A stretch of 11,965 nt of DNA from Alcaligenaceae bacterium (GTDB lineage Bacteria > Pseudomonadota > Gammaproteobacteria > Burkholderiales > Burkholderiaceae_B). The stretch covers positions 1 through 11,965 of the forward strand of contig JAJUJN010000029.1 of NCBI GenBank assembly GCA_029265335.1, in the 5' to 3' direction. Shown here piece by piece: positions 5,946 to 11,965 of this stretch. The stretch's first letter is position 1, and every line of letters starts with the position of its first letter. The position numbers were made by a program, and so were the translations under genes. Under the pieces are notes generated by a model that saw only the letters and a list, made by a program, of their open reading frames with translations, searched no databases and was not told the origin of the DNA.

Positions 5946-7243
5946 TCGAGCTCGAAACCTCGAGCGCGCTGCACCTGATTGGCGCGCACCGGCGGCGCCT
6001 CGTTGCCCCAGCTTCCCCGAACGTGGTTCAAAATGGCAGCGATATCGCTATCGCTGAGCACCTGCCGAAACGGTGGCATGCCGTAAGGCTGTGGGTTGAG
6101 CTGGGTGGCGGGAGCAAAACCTCCGTTGAGCACCGTACGAATGGCGTTGGCCGGATCGGGCAAGGTCACCGTTCGGTTGCCGGCCAAAGCCGGCCAACCT
6201 GGCTCCTTGCCCTCGCCCTCATCACCATGACACTCGGCGCAGTATTGACGATAAGCCGCCGCACCGTGTGTGGTGCCGCTGGCACTGGCGCGTGGCTGGC
6301 GATGACCCTGGGCGGGCAACTGCTTGAGATAGCTTGCGATGGCCTGGGCGTCGTCGGCTTTCAGGTGTTGGGTGCTGCTGAAAACCACCTGCGCCATGGG
6401 CCCCAGCGCCGAACCGTGGCTTGACGTTCCGCGTTGCAGCAGTTCGGCGATGTCTTCTTCGCTCCAGTTGTGCAGACCGTCGACATCGGGCGTAAGAGCC
6501 GTGGCATACCAGCCACCGATGGGCATGGTGGTGCCCGCCAGGTCTTGGCTCCGCAGCAAGCCGCCCCAGCGATCGCGCGGGGTATGACACTCCGCACAGT
6601 GGCCCAAACCTTTGGTGAGGTAGGCACCTCGTTCCAGCAACTTGGCGTTGTCGTTGCTGGTGGCTGCGACCGTTACCGTGGCATTGGCGCCCGGTTTGAA
6701 ATTGAGTGCGCGCCAGAATGCCAGCAGCCAGCGCTGGTTGTACGGAAAGGGCAGATCGTGGGCGATATTGGGTTTATTGACGGGTTCCAGGGTGCGCAGC
6801 CAGGCGTAGATGGCGTCGGCGTCGGCACGTGTGAGATGCGTATAGCTGGTATAGGGGAAGGCCGGATACAGGAGTTGGCCGTCGCGGCCGCGGCCTTCGT
6901 GCAGCGCCAACCAAAAATCGTCGGCGCTCCAGCGCCCGATGCCATGTTCGTCATCGGGGGTGATATTGGTGCCATAAAGTGTGCCCCATGGAGTGGGCAG
7001 AGCGCGTCCACCCGCAAAAGGTTCGCCACCACGCGCCGTGTGACAGGCGGCGCAATTACCTATGGTAGCCAGATACGCGCCTCGTTCGATCAGCTCGGCG
7101 TCGTCGAACACCTCGGTGCTGGCAGCCACGGGCGGGGCCGAACGTGTGCCCAACCACCAGGCGGTCGCCAGAACCACGACGCCCACCAACACCAGAGCCA
7201 CCAAAATTCGCTGAAGGATTCTACCTAGGCGGATGCGGCTCAT
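5942..7243 (-). CDS. Membrane-anchored trihaem cytochrome c (dehydrogenase cytochrome-subunit type)
   Basis: This 433-residue protein has an N-terminal transmembrane anchor (about 10-31) and three CxxCH haem sites: CAACH 64-68, CAECH 216-220 and CAECH 335-339. The arrangement resembles the cytochrome c subunit of membrane-bound alcohol, gluconate or aldehyde dehydrogenases, which passes electrons from a periplasmic dehydrogenase to quinone or a terminal oxidase. Likely Met ligands are M283 (GPMAQVV) for haem 2 and M389 (YGMPPF) for haem 3. For haem 1 no Met is obvious: the usual region reads YPAFPYTSYTHL (126-137). No dehydrogenase gene is adjacent, so the electron donor is unknown. The ATG overlaps the stop of the upstream dihaem cytochrome gene as ATGA (7240-7243), indicating coupled translation. 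Confidence 0.9.
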   Translation of the reverse strand: MSRIRLGRILQRILVALVLVGVVVLATAWWLGTRSAPPVAASTEVFDDAELIERGAYLATIGNCAACHTARGGEPFAGGRALPTPWGTLYGTNITPDDEHGIGRWSADDFWLALHEGRGRDGQLLYPAFPYTSYTHLTRADADAIYAWLRTLEPVNKPNIAHDLPFPYNQRWLLAFWRALNFKPGANATVTVAATSNDNAKLLERGAYLTKGLGHCAECHTPRDRWGGLLRSQDLAGTTMPIGGWYATALTPDVDGLHNWSEEDIAELLQRGTSSHGSALGPMAQVVFSSTQHLKADDAQAIASYLKQLPAQGHRQPRASASGTTHGAAAYRQYCAECHGDEGEGKEPGWPALAGNRTVTLPDPANAIRTVLNGGFAPATQLNPQPYGMPPFRQVLSDSDIAAILNHVRGSWGNEAPPVRANQVQRARGFELD

Positions 7244-8001
7244 GGCGTGACTCCTGGTTCAGGCACATGGCATTCCAGAGGCAAGGCTTGATCGATGCTG
7301 GGGTTGGGTTGGTAATTGGCAGGCACCGGCTGGCTCGACAACCAGCCCGCCACGGCGGCCAGTTCGTGGGGCTGCAGTTTTTTGGCGACAACCGCCATGC
7401 AATCGGGAGCCATGGCCCGGCGCGTGTCGTTCTGCCAGGACCCCAGTTGCGCGCTGAGATAGTCGCGCGACAGACCCAGCAAACCGGGTAGGGCGGGTTC
7501 GAAGCCGGCCAGGTTTTCGGCGTGGCAGGCAGCGCAGGCGGGCAGCTCGCGCTCGGGAATGCCATCAAAAATCAGGCGTTGGGCGAGTGCACGTTGTTCG
7601 GCTGACAAACTGTGTTGTTCGGGCGGCGGATAGGGCGGATGCTGGTTGGCGAAATAGCGGCCGATGTCGTACAGGTAGTCGTCGGACAGATGCTGCAGCA
7701 GCAGCGTCATGGGCACGTACTGTCGGCGACCATCGCGAAAATTGAGGAGTTGCTGATACAGGTAGCCTGCCGGCTTGCCCGCGATGCGAGGGTAGTAGCC
7801 GTCGGCCGCTGCTCGCCCGGTGTCGCCGTGGCATGCCGTGCAGGCCATCATTCGATCGGCCATGGCGGCATCGTTGGGTGCGAGCCGACCTTGTTCAGGT
7901 ACTGCTGCCGACGCAGCCGTAGTGCAGGCCAGCAGAAGCAAGCCCGTACGGAAAAAACGAACCGCCGCATGAGCGGCGGTGGCCAAGCTTCGCCCAGTCA
8001 T
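7240..8001 (-). CDS. Dihaem cytochrome c, c4-like, periplasmic
   Basis: The 253-residue precursor has an export signal (about 1-32; ASA before AVPEQ suits signal peptidase I, though LLAC at 23-26 leaves a lipoprotein form possible). Two c-type domains follow, with CTACH 54-58 and CAACH 156-160. The first domain contains YYPRIAGKPAGYLYQQLLNFRDG and a PM pair at 97-98, typical of cytochrome c4/c553-like electron carriers. Met197 or Met202 is a candidate second-haem ligand. It probably shuttles electrons between the trihaem partner and a terminal oxidase; this is inference from the operon. AAGGA at 8009-8013 (minus strand) is a good ribosome site before the ATG at 8001. Two unpaired Cys occur late in the protein (C201 and C244) and could form a disulfide. 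Confidence 0.88.
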   Translation of the reverse strand: MTGRSLATAAHAAVRFFRTGLLLLACTTAASAAVPEQGRLAPNDAAMADRMMACTACHGDTGRAAADGYYPRIAGKPAGYLYQQLLNFRDGRRQYVPMTLLLQHLSDDYLYDIGRYFANQHPPYPPPEQHSLSAEQRALAQRLIFDGIPERELPACAACHAENLAGFEPALPGLLGLSRDYLSAQLGSWQNDTRRAMAPDCMAVVAKKLQPHELAAVAGWLSSQPVPANYQPNPSIDQALPLECHVPEPGVTP

Positions 8002-8026
8002 CTCTGCATCCTTGCGTTTCAGGCCG

Positions 8027-8056
8027 ATTGTAGCAACGCCGCGGCGGCGGTGTTGA
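8027..8056 (-). promoter_or_regulatory. Candidate sigma70 promoter of the cytochrome operon
   Basis: On the minus strand TCAACA (8056-8051) is separated by 18 bases from TACAAT (8032-8027). The predicted start near 8020 would leave a leader of about 20 bases with AAGGA before the dihaem cytochrome ATG. The -35 match is 4/6 and the -10 match 5/6. I see no FNR/Anr-type TTGAT-N4-ATCAA site. Confidence 0.38.
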
Positions 8057-8094
8057 AACTTGCGTTCGGCTTCGATGAGGGCGGGCGACTGCGT

Positions 8095-9099
8095 TCAGGA
8101 TCGTAAATAGTCGGGGTAGAGACCTCGTACATTGGCGTGCAGGCGTGCGAGACCCATGAGCGCCTCGATATTGGGCGCGTCGACATTCACCTGTTGAGCA
8201 ATTTCGAGCACCGAACCCACCAGGGCGTCGAGCTCCACTGCCTTGCCGGCGGCAACGTCTTGCAGCATGGACGTGCGGAAGGCTCCCAGTCGCCGTGTGA
8301 CCTGATGGCGCTCTTCGGGATCGGTATCGATGGGAATGTGAATTTTGGCGCCGATGGCCGAGGCCTCGCGCATGCAGCGCGACATGAAATTGCGCACGTA
8401 ATCGTCGTCGAGGATCTTGTCGGTGGTGGCGCCCGTGATGCCCGAGATCGGGTTGACGGTCATGTTGCCCCAGAGCTTGTACCAGATGTCGCGCTGGATC
8501 TGCGCGGATTCCTCGATCTCGAAGCCCGCTTCGCGCAGAGCAGCCATGATGGCCTGCGTGCGCGGGGTGTCTGCGCCGCCCGTGGGCTCACCGATGATGA
8601 TGCGATTGCCGGCGACATGGCGCACGACCCCCGGGCCCTCGTTGGCTGCCGAGAGATGAGTGACCGTACCCACCACGCGTTCATGGGGGATGGCTTGGGT
8701 GATGCTGCCTTGAGGGTCGAGAGTATTGAGCTTGATGCTCGACAACTCGGACGACAACCCATGGAAGAACCACCAGGGTACGCCGTTCATGGTGGACAGA
8801 ACGGTAGTGTCGGGGCCGATCAGTGGTGCGATTCGCGCGGCCACATCGGGCATGGCGGTGGCCTTGACCGAAAGCACCACCACATCTTGCGGGCCGAGAT
8901 CGGCCGGATCCTGGGCAACACGAATTTGATGATTTGAGGTTGTTGGCTCGGTGCCGCCCTCGATCAGGGTGAGGCCCTCGCGTTGCAAGGTATTGAACGT
9001 GGCGCCGCGAGCCACGGCGCTCACTTCGAGTCCGTGGCTGGCCAACCGCCCGCCAATGAGACCGCCGATGGCGCCGATGCCGTATATACAGATCTTCAT
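8095..9099 (-). CDS. PanE/ApbA-family 2-dehydropantoate 2-reductase-like oxidoreductase
   Basis: This 334-residue cytoplasmic reductase has an N-terminal Rossmann domain with GIGAIGG at 7-13 for NADP binding and a C-terminal ApbA_C helical domain. Conserved features include the probable catalytic Lys208 in WYKLWGNMTVNP, SMLQD (277-281) and VELDALVG (288-295). Authentic PanE usually carries a QNG(L/I)G-type turn; here it reads MNGVPWWFFHG (104-114), which marks a different subgroup. With the adjacent aldolase-family gene and LysR regulator, reduction of a catabolic 2-oxoacid or related carbonyl compound is at least as likely as pantothenate synthesis. It follows the aldolase gene by 33 bases on the same strand, so the two are probably co-transcribed. 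I therefore give no symbol. Confidence 0.82.
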   Translation of the reverse strand: MKICIYGIGAIGGLIGGRLASHGLEVSAVARGATFNTLQREGLTLIEGGTEPTTSNHQIRVAQDPADLGPQDVVVLSVKATAMPDVAARIAPLIGPDTTVLSTMNGVPWWFFHGLSSELSSIKLNTLDPQGSITQAIPHERVVGTVTHLSAANEGPGVVRHVAGNRIIIGEPTGGADTPRTQAIMAALREAGFEIEESAQIQRDIWYKLWGNMTVNPISGITGATTDKILDDDYVRNFMSRCMREASAIGAKIHIPIDTDPEERHQVTRRLGAFRTSMLQDVAAGKAVELDALVGSVLEIAQQVNVDAPNIEALMGLARLHANVRGLYPDYLRS

Positions 9100-9132
9100 G
9101 CGTGCTCGTAAAAGAAGGGAAAGAGGCAGAAC

Positions 9133-9879
9133 TTACTGGCGATAGGAATCGTCGATGCGGTCGAGCTGGCGAACGAGCGCAGCGAAGACGTCTTCGCCGG
9201 CGCCGTAACGCGGATTGAACTGCATGGCATCCACACCGCACTGTCGTTGCACTTCTTCGGGAATGGGGCGTGTTTTGCCCAGAGCAGCGCCCGCCACCTG
9301 AATTTCACAGGCACGCTGCAAGGTCCACATGACGGAAAACGCCATGGGAATGGTATGACCCCAGGTGAGCAGACCATGGTTGCGCAGAATCACCGCCGGT
9401 TTGTTGCCGATCGAGCGAATCACTCGCGGGCCTTCGTCGGCACGGATCGTGATGCCTTCGAACTCGTGATAGGCCACCCGATCATAAAGTTGCGCCGAAT
9501 AGAAGTTGTCGGGCGACAGACCACAATCGGCACTGGCCACTGCACAGCCTGCCGTGGTGTGGGTGTGCATGACGCAATGCGCATCGTCGATGGCGCCGTG
9601 AATGGCGGAGTGCAGGGTGAAGCCCGCCGGATTGATCTGGTGTTCGGTATCTTGCAGGATATTGCCATCGATATCGATCTTGACCAGGTTCGATGCCGTG
9701 ACCTCGCTGTAATGCAGGCCGAAGGGGTTGATCAAAAAATGCTTTTCGGGCCCTGGCACGCGCATGGTGATGTGGTTGTAGATCATTTCTGTCCAGCCCA
9801 GCATGTGGAATATGCGATAGCAGGCGGCGAGCTGAACACGAACGTCCTGTTCGGTTTGGGTTGGCACGGCCATATCCAT
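9133..9879 (-). CDS. Class II aldolase/adducin-family protein
   Basis: This 248-residue protein carries the class II aldolase/adducin N-terminal domain. The metal-binding His are in VMHTHTTAG (H105, H107) and ILRNHGLLTWG (H168). The segment INPAGFTLHSAIHGA replaces the S-S-E stretch that carries the catalytic Glu in fuculose-1-phosphate aldolase, so aldol cleavage by the classical mechanism is doubtful. This adducin-like subgroup has few characterised members; a decarboxylase, dehydratase or lyase role is possible. ATG 9879 has GGAG at 9891-9894 and directly precedes the conserved region. The frame stays open to 10059 but the extra 60 residues look unconserved and cross the divergent promoter region. 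It is the first gene of a probable two-gene operon with the PanE-like reductase, divergent from a LysR gene. Confidence 0.85.
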   Translation of the reverse strand: MDMAVPTQTEQDVRVQLAACYRIFHMLGWTEMIYNHITMRVPGPEKHFLINPFGLHYSEVTASNLVKIDIDGNILQDTEHQINPAGFTLHSAIHGAIDDAHCVMHTHTTAGCAVASADCGLSPDNFYSAQLYDRVAYHEFEGITIRADEGPRVIRSIGNKPAVILRNHGLLTWGHTIPMAFSVMWTLQRACEIQVAGAALGKTRPIPEEVQRQCGVDAMQFNPRYGAGEDVFAALVRQLDRIDDSYRQ

Positions 9880-9975
9880 GGTGACGTAGCTCCGTTGTTG
9901 GTTTATGGAGACGGCGAGACTCCCGGCCTGTGGCAGTGAGGCATGCATGCAAACGGGGATCGCGCAACTCCATCT

Positions 9976-10005
9976 ATTCTCGCGCAAGGTGATACCTTCA
10001 GACAA
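9976..10005 (-). promoter_or_regulatory. Candidate promoter of the aldolase-PanE-like operon with an operator-like palindrome in its spacer
   Basis: The minus strand reads TTGTCT (10005-10000), 18 bases, then GAGAAT (9981-9976); both hexamers match consensus at 4/6. The perfect inverted repeat AAGGT-GAT-ACCTT (9986-9998) lies entirely in the spacer, where a bound protein would control polymerase access. The pairing is an inference from spacing. Confidence 0.38.
9986..9998. repeat. 13-bp perfect palindrome AAGGT-GAT-ACCTT in the divergent region
   Basis: Two 5-base arms in inverted orientation flank a 3-base centre, between the divergent aldolase and LysR genes. The size suits a dimeric regulator half-site pair. 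It does not follow the T-N11-A pattern of LysR proteins, so a second regulator could use it. Confidence 0.45.
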
Positions 10006-10025
10006 TCGAATAATCCTGTATGTTT

Positions 10026-10044
10026 TTATAGAAACTCTGGATAA
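10026..10044. promoter_or_regulatory. LysR-type box TTAT-N11-ATAA
   Basis: TTAT (10026-10029) and ATAA (10041-10044) are perfectly inverted with exactly 11 bases between them, the T-N11-A geometry of LysR recognition sites. The box ends 30 bases before the LysR ATG, suiting autoregulation and control of the divergent operon. AT-rich chance matches are possible. Confidence 0.42.
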
Positions 10045-10074
10045 TGGCCCGATTGGCACAGAAAAGTCCGCTCA

Positions 10075-10989
10075 ATGAACCTCACCATCAAGCAACTTCG
10101 AGCTTTCGTGGCGGTGGCGCGCGCGTACAGCTTCACCGAGGCGGCCCGCTATCTGCACCTCACGCCGGGGGCGGTCAGTTCGCTGGTTCGCGACCTCGAG
10201 GGCGAATTGGGCTTCGCGGTGTTCGATCGCACCACCCGACGTGTCGCTCTGTCGCGCGCAGGGCACGACTTCTTGCCGGCGGCAGAAAAGGTTCTGTCTG
10301 AGGTGCAGGCAGCCGTGCTGCAGGCACAAGACGTGAAGAACCAAGTCACTGGAGTGGTGCGCGTAGCGGCGCCGCTGATCATCGCGTCGGTGGTGCTGCC
10401 GCGCTTGATTGCGCGCTATCGGCAAGCGCACACCGGTGTCCAAGTGCGACTGGTGGACTGCGCCGTCAATGAGCTGGCAGATTTTGTCGATCGCGACCTC
10501 GCCGATCTGGCCGTGGGGCCGGGTCTGGCAACGGGTACCACGGTTCGCTCCCAGCGCTTGTTCGCCAGCGCGTGGGTTTTGTGGTGCCCCGCCGGCCATC
10601 CGCTGGCGCAGCGCTCCGTCATCCCGTGGTCGCAACTATGGCGAGAGCCGGTGATCGCCGCGGGTTCTGATTTTCCGCAACGTCCTGGGTATGAACCGTT
10701 GCCCGGTCGGCACCCCGAAACCGGCGAGGCCTTTGCACCTGCCTACGTGGTGGACAACATCACGACGGCCCTGGGAATGTCGGCAGCTGGCCTGGGCGTC
10801 ACGCTTTCACCGGCTTATGTGGGGCTCATGGCGCACGGCATGGGGCTGGTGATGCGAGTGCTGGGCCCGCCAGAGCTCGAGCGTGAAGTGTGCATGTTCG
10901 TTCCCGAGCAACGGGCGCTGAGCCCTGCAGTCGCGGCGCTGGCCGACTATCTGGTGGCAGAGCTGGCTTCGTGGACTTCCAAAGGATAA
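10075..10989 (+). CDS. LysR-family transcriptional regulator
   Basis: The 304-residue protein has an N-terminal winged helix-turn-helix (about 1-60: LTIKQLRAFVAVA, SFTEAARYLHLTPGAVSSLV, then VFDRTTRRVALSRAG) and a linker helix to about residue 85. A LysR substrate-binding domain follows (about 88-298) beginning GVVRVAAP and containing DLADLAVGPG. Such proteins form tetramers that bind T-N11-A sites and activate a divergent operon in response to a small molecule. The divergent aldolase and PanE-like genes are the expected targets, and the ligand is probably a substrate or product of that pathway (inference). The ATG at 10075 begins right at the conserved HTH; the Shine-Dalgarno sequence is poor. 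It converges on the hydroxyacyl-CoA dehydrogenase gene with a 127-bp gap. Confidence 0.9.
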   Translation: MNLTIKQLRAFVAVARAYSFTEAARYLHLTPGAVSSLVRDLEGELGFAVFDRTTRRVALSRAGHDFLPAAEKVLSEVQAAVLQAQDVKNQVTGVVRVAAPLIIASVVLPRLIARYRQAHTGVQVRLVDCAVNELADFVDRDLADLAVGPGLATGTTVRSQRLFASAWVLWCPAGHPLAQRSVIPWSQLWREPVIAAGSDFPQRPGYEPLPGRHPETGEAFAPAYVVDNITTALGMSAAGLGVTLSPAYVGLMAHGMGLVMRVLGPPELEREVCMFVPEQRALSPAVAALADYLVAELASWTSKG

Positions 10990-11116
10990 CTGCCAACCTG
11001 AGTGGCAAAGCCCACAAGCGCAACAAAGCGGAGGTCTTCGGCCGCAAGGCCGTCCCAGTGGACTCGTCGCCAAGGTAATACTCGCCGGCCAGAGCGCGCG
11101 GTGCAGCATGAGAAAC
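10990..11116. other. Convergent intergenic gap with two short hairpins
   Basis: This gap separates the lysR and dehydrogenase stops. It holds TGCCA-N7-TGGCA (10991-11007), one base after the lysR stop, and CGGCC-GCAA-GGCCG (11039-11052), which has a GNRA-type tetraloop on the plus strand. Neither is followed by a T-rich run, so factor-independent termination is not clear. No gene was recognised. Confidence 0.45.
11039..11052 (+). terminator. Possible terminator or RNA-end hairpin after lysR
   Basis: CGGCC and GGCCG form a perfect 5-bp stem closed by GCAA, a stable GNRA tetraloop, about 50 bases after the lysR stop. There is no U-tract, so it may act only with Rho or as an end-stabilising structure. 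Confidence 0.3.
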
Positions 11117-11965
11117 TCAATTGCTGGACGAGTCGAAACTCGCAAAGCTGCCGCCTTCTTCTGCCAAACGGGCGAGCAGCGGGCTGGGCTCCCACCAAAA
11201 ACCGTGCTCTTCGTGCAGGCGCTGTACGTCGGCATAGATGTGCTGAAGGCCGATCTGGTCGGCGAGGTACATGGGGCCGCCGCGCTCCTGCGGGAAGCCG
11301 TAGCCGGTGATGTAAACAATATCGATGTCGCTGGCTCGCAGCGCGATGCCTTTTTCGAGCAGGCGAGCGCCCTCATTGATCATGCCGTATAGGCAACGTT
11401 TCAGAATTTCTTCTTGACCGATCGGGCGTCGTTCGATGCCCAGCTTGCGCGAGTAGTCAACGATGAACTGCTCCACCTCGGGGTCGCGATGGGGTGTGCG
11501 ATCGCCTTTTTCGTAGCGGTACCACCCTTTGCCGGTTTTTTGGCCCAGTCTGCCGAGGTCGCACAGGTGCAGAATGATGTCGTTGTAGCGCCTGTCTTGC
11601 GGGCGAGTGGCAATCTGCGCCTTGCGGGTTTGGTAGCCCACGTCGTTGCCGGCCAAATCGTGCACGGCAAAGAGGCCCATCTTGTAGCCGAAGCCGGTAA
11701 GGGCAGCATCGATTTCGTGGGGCAGGGCGCCTTCTTCGAGCAGAAAATGTGCCTCGCGCGTGTAATTGCGGAACAGGGCGTTGCCGATGAAGCCCGGGTA
11801 AATGCGCGACAGCACCGCAATCTTGCCCAGGCGATGGCCGAGATCCATCAGAGTGGCAATCACTTCGGGCGAACTGTGGCTGGTGCGCACCACTTCCAGG
11901 AGCTTTTGTACGTGGGCGGGGCTGAAAAAGTGAGCGCCGATGACATCGGCTGGCCGTGAGGTCAC
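11117..11965 (-). CDS. 3-hydroxyacyl-CoA dehydrogenase, FadB/FadJ-like multifunctional enzyme (C-terminal part)
   Basis: The frame enters from the right edge and ends at TGA 11117-11119, giving 282 residues of the C-terminal portion. Near its start is HFFSPAHVQKLLEVV, the 3-hydroxyacyl-CoA dehydrogenase signature with the catalytic His at visible residue 12. A first C-terminal helical domain follows (FIGNALFRNYTREAHFLLEEG, FGYKMGLFAVHDLAG, KTGKGWYRY). A second then appears (GMINEGARLLEKGIALRASD, ITGYGFPQERGGPM). Two such domains are typical of bifunctional enoyl-CoA hydratase/3-hydroxyacyl-CoA dehydrogenases of beta-oxidation, which act in the cytoplasm on acyl-CoA intermediates. The hydratase half is outside the window, so the fusion is inferred. 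The first visible codon is GTG but lies inside the domain and is not the real start. Confidence 0.9.
   Translation of the reverse strand: MTSRPADVIGAHFFSPAHVQKLLEVVRTSHSSPEVIATLMDLGHRLGKIAVLSRIYPGFIGNALFRNYTREAHFLLEEGALPHEIDAALTGFGYKMGLFAVHDLAGNDVGYQTRKAQIATRPQDRRYNDIILHLCDLGRLGQKTGKGWYRYEKGDRTPHRDPEVEQFIVDYSRKLGIERRPIGQEEILKRCLYGMINEGARLLEKGIALRASDIDIVYITGYGFPQERGGPMYLADQIGLQHIYADVQRLHEEHGFWWEPSPLLARLAEEGGSFASFDSSSN

Noticed and set aside
6434..7228. Plus-strand frame of 264 codons opposite the trihaem cytochrome
   Set aside because: The three CxxCH sites on the minus strand establish the coding strand; the plus frame shows no domain.
8037..8061. GC-rich imperfect hairpin between the PanE-like and cytochrome genes as a terminator
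   Set aside because: Arms pair only imperfectly, no T-run follows, and the stretch overlaps the candidate promoter spacer; GC bias explains it.
9880..10059. N-terminal extension of the aldolase-family protein to an ATG at 10059
   Set aside because: The extra 60 residues look unlike the family, cross the divergent control region and lack a ribosome site, while ATG 9879 has GGAG and fits the domain start.
1..11965. Mobile elements, CRISPR arrays, phage genes, toxin-antitoxin or defence systems
   Set aside because: No transposase, integrase, regularly spaced repeats or known defence domains were seen; base composition and gene style look even across the window.

Overview
The window is GC-rich, densely packed chromosomal DNA. 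Gene content and order point to a betaproteobacterium, probably Burkholderiales and perhaps close to Alcaligenaceae. The main reasons are the divergent rsmI / yraN-diaA-BON lipoprotein block without lpoA, an Arg-rich N-terminal extension on YraN, several periplasmic c-type cytochromes, and a LysR / class II aldolase / PanE-like catabolic group. The taxonomic call is inference from gene content; no rRNA or tRNA is present to test it. I see no phage, IS element, CRISPR array, toxin-antitoxin pair or obvious defence island.

Left part (1-3345): the 5' end of queA (minus) faces away from a SixA-type phosphohistidine phosphatase (plus). The phosphatase converges on ppx exopolyphosphatase (minus), and the two stop codons share the tetramer CTAG. 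Upstream of ppx is a 238-bp gap with a perfect 7-bp hairpin and a TATACT box, followed by rsmI (16S rRNA 2'-O-methyltransferase, minus).

Centre (3344-5945): yraN starts head-to-head with rsmI so closely that the start codons overlap. It is followed on the plus strand by a DiaA/GmhA-type SIS protein, a two-BON-domain outer-membrane lipoprotein (DolP type) and a membrane-anchored TlpA-like thioredoxin. The SIS gene is the oddest item. A perfect TATAAT lies six bases before its ATG, suggesting a leaderless transcript. An in-frame TAG at codon 181 cuts off a recognisable family C-terminus, whose frame then continues to a TGA that overlaps the next ATG as TGATG.

Right part (5942-11965): a two-gene minus-strand cytochrome operon (a c4-like dihaem cytochrome, then a membrane-anchored trihaem cytochrome, coupled by ATGA) converges on the TlpA gene with shared stop TTAA. 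Upstream on the same strand are a PanE/ApbA-family reductase and an adducin-like class II aldolase protein, divergent from a LysR regulator. The 195-bp divergent region holds a 13-bp palindrome inside a plausible promoter spacer and a TTAT-N11-ATAA LysR-type box. After a 127-bp convergent gap comes the C-terminal part of a FadB/FadJ-like 3-hydroxyacyl-CoA dehydrogenase, running off the right edge.

Functionally the window mixes housekeeping (tRNA and rRNA modification, polyphosphate, envelope) with periplasmic electron transfer and small-molecule or fatty-acid catabolism. I did not find a convincing undescribed multi-gene system. The most checkable anomalies are the amber codon in the SIS gene, the interlocked gene boundaries, and the orphan cytochrome pair.
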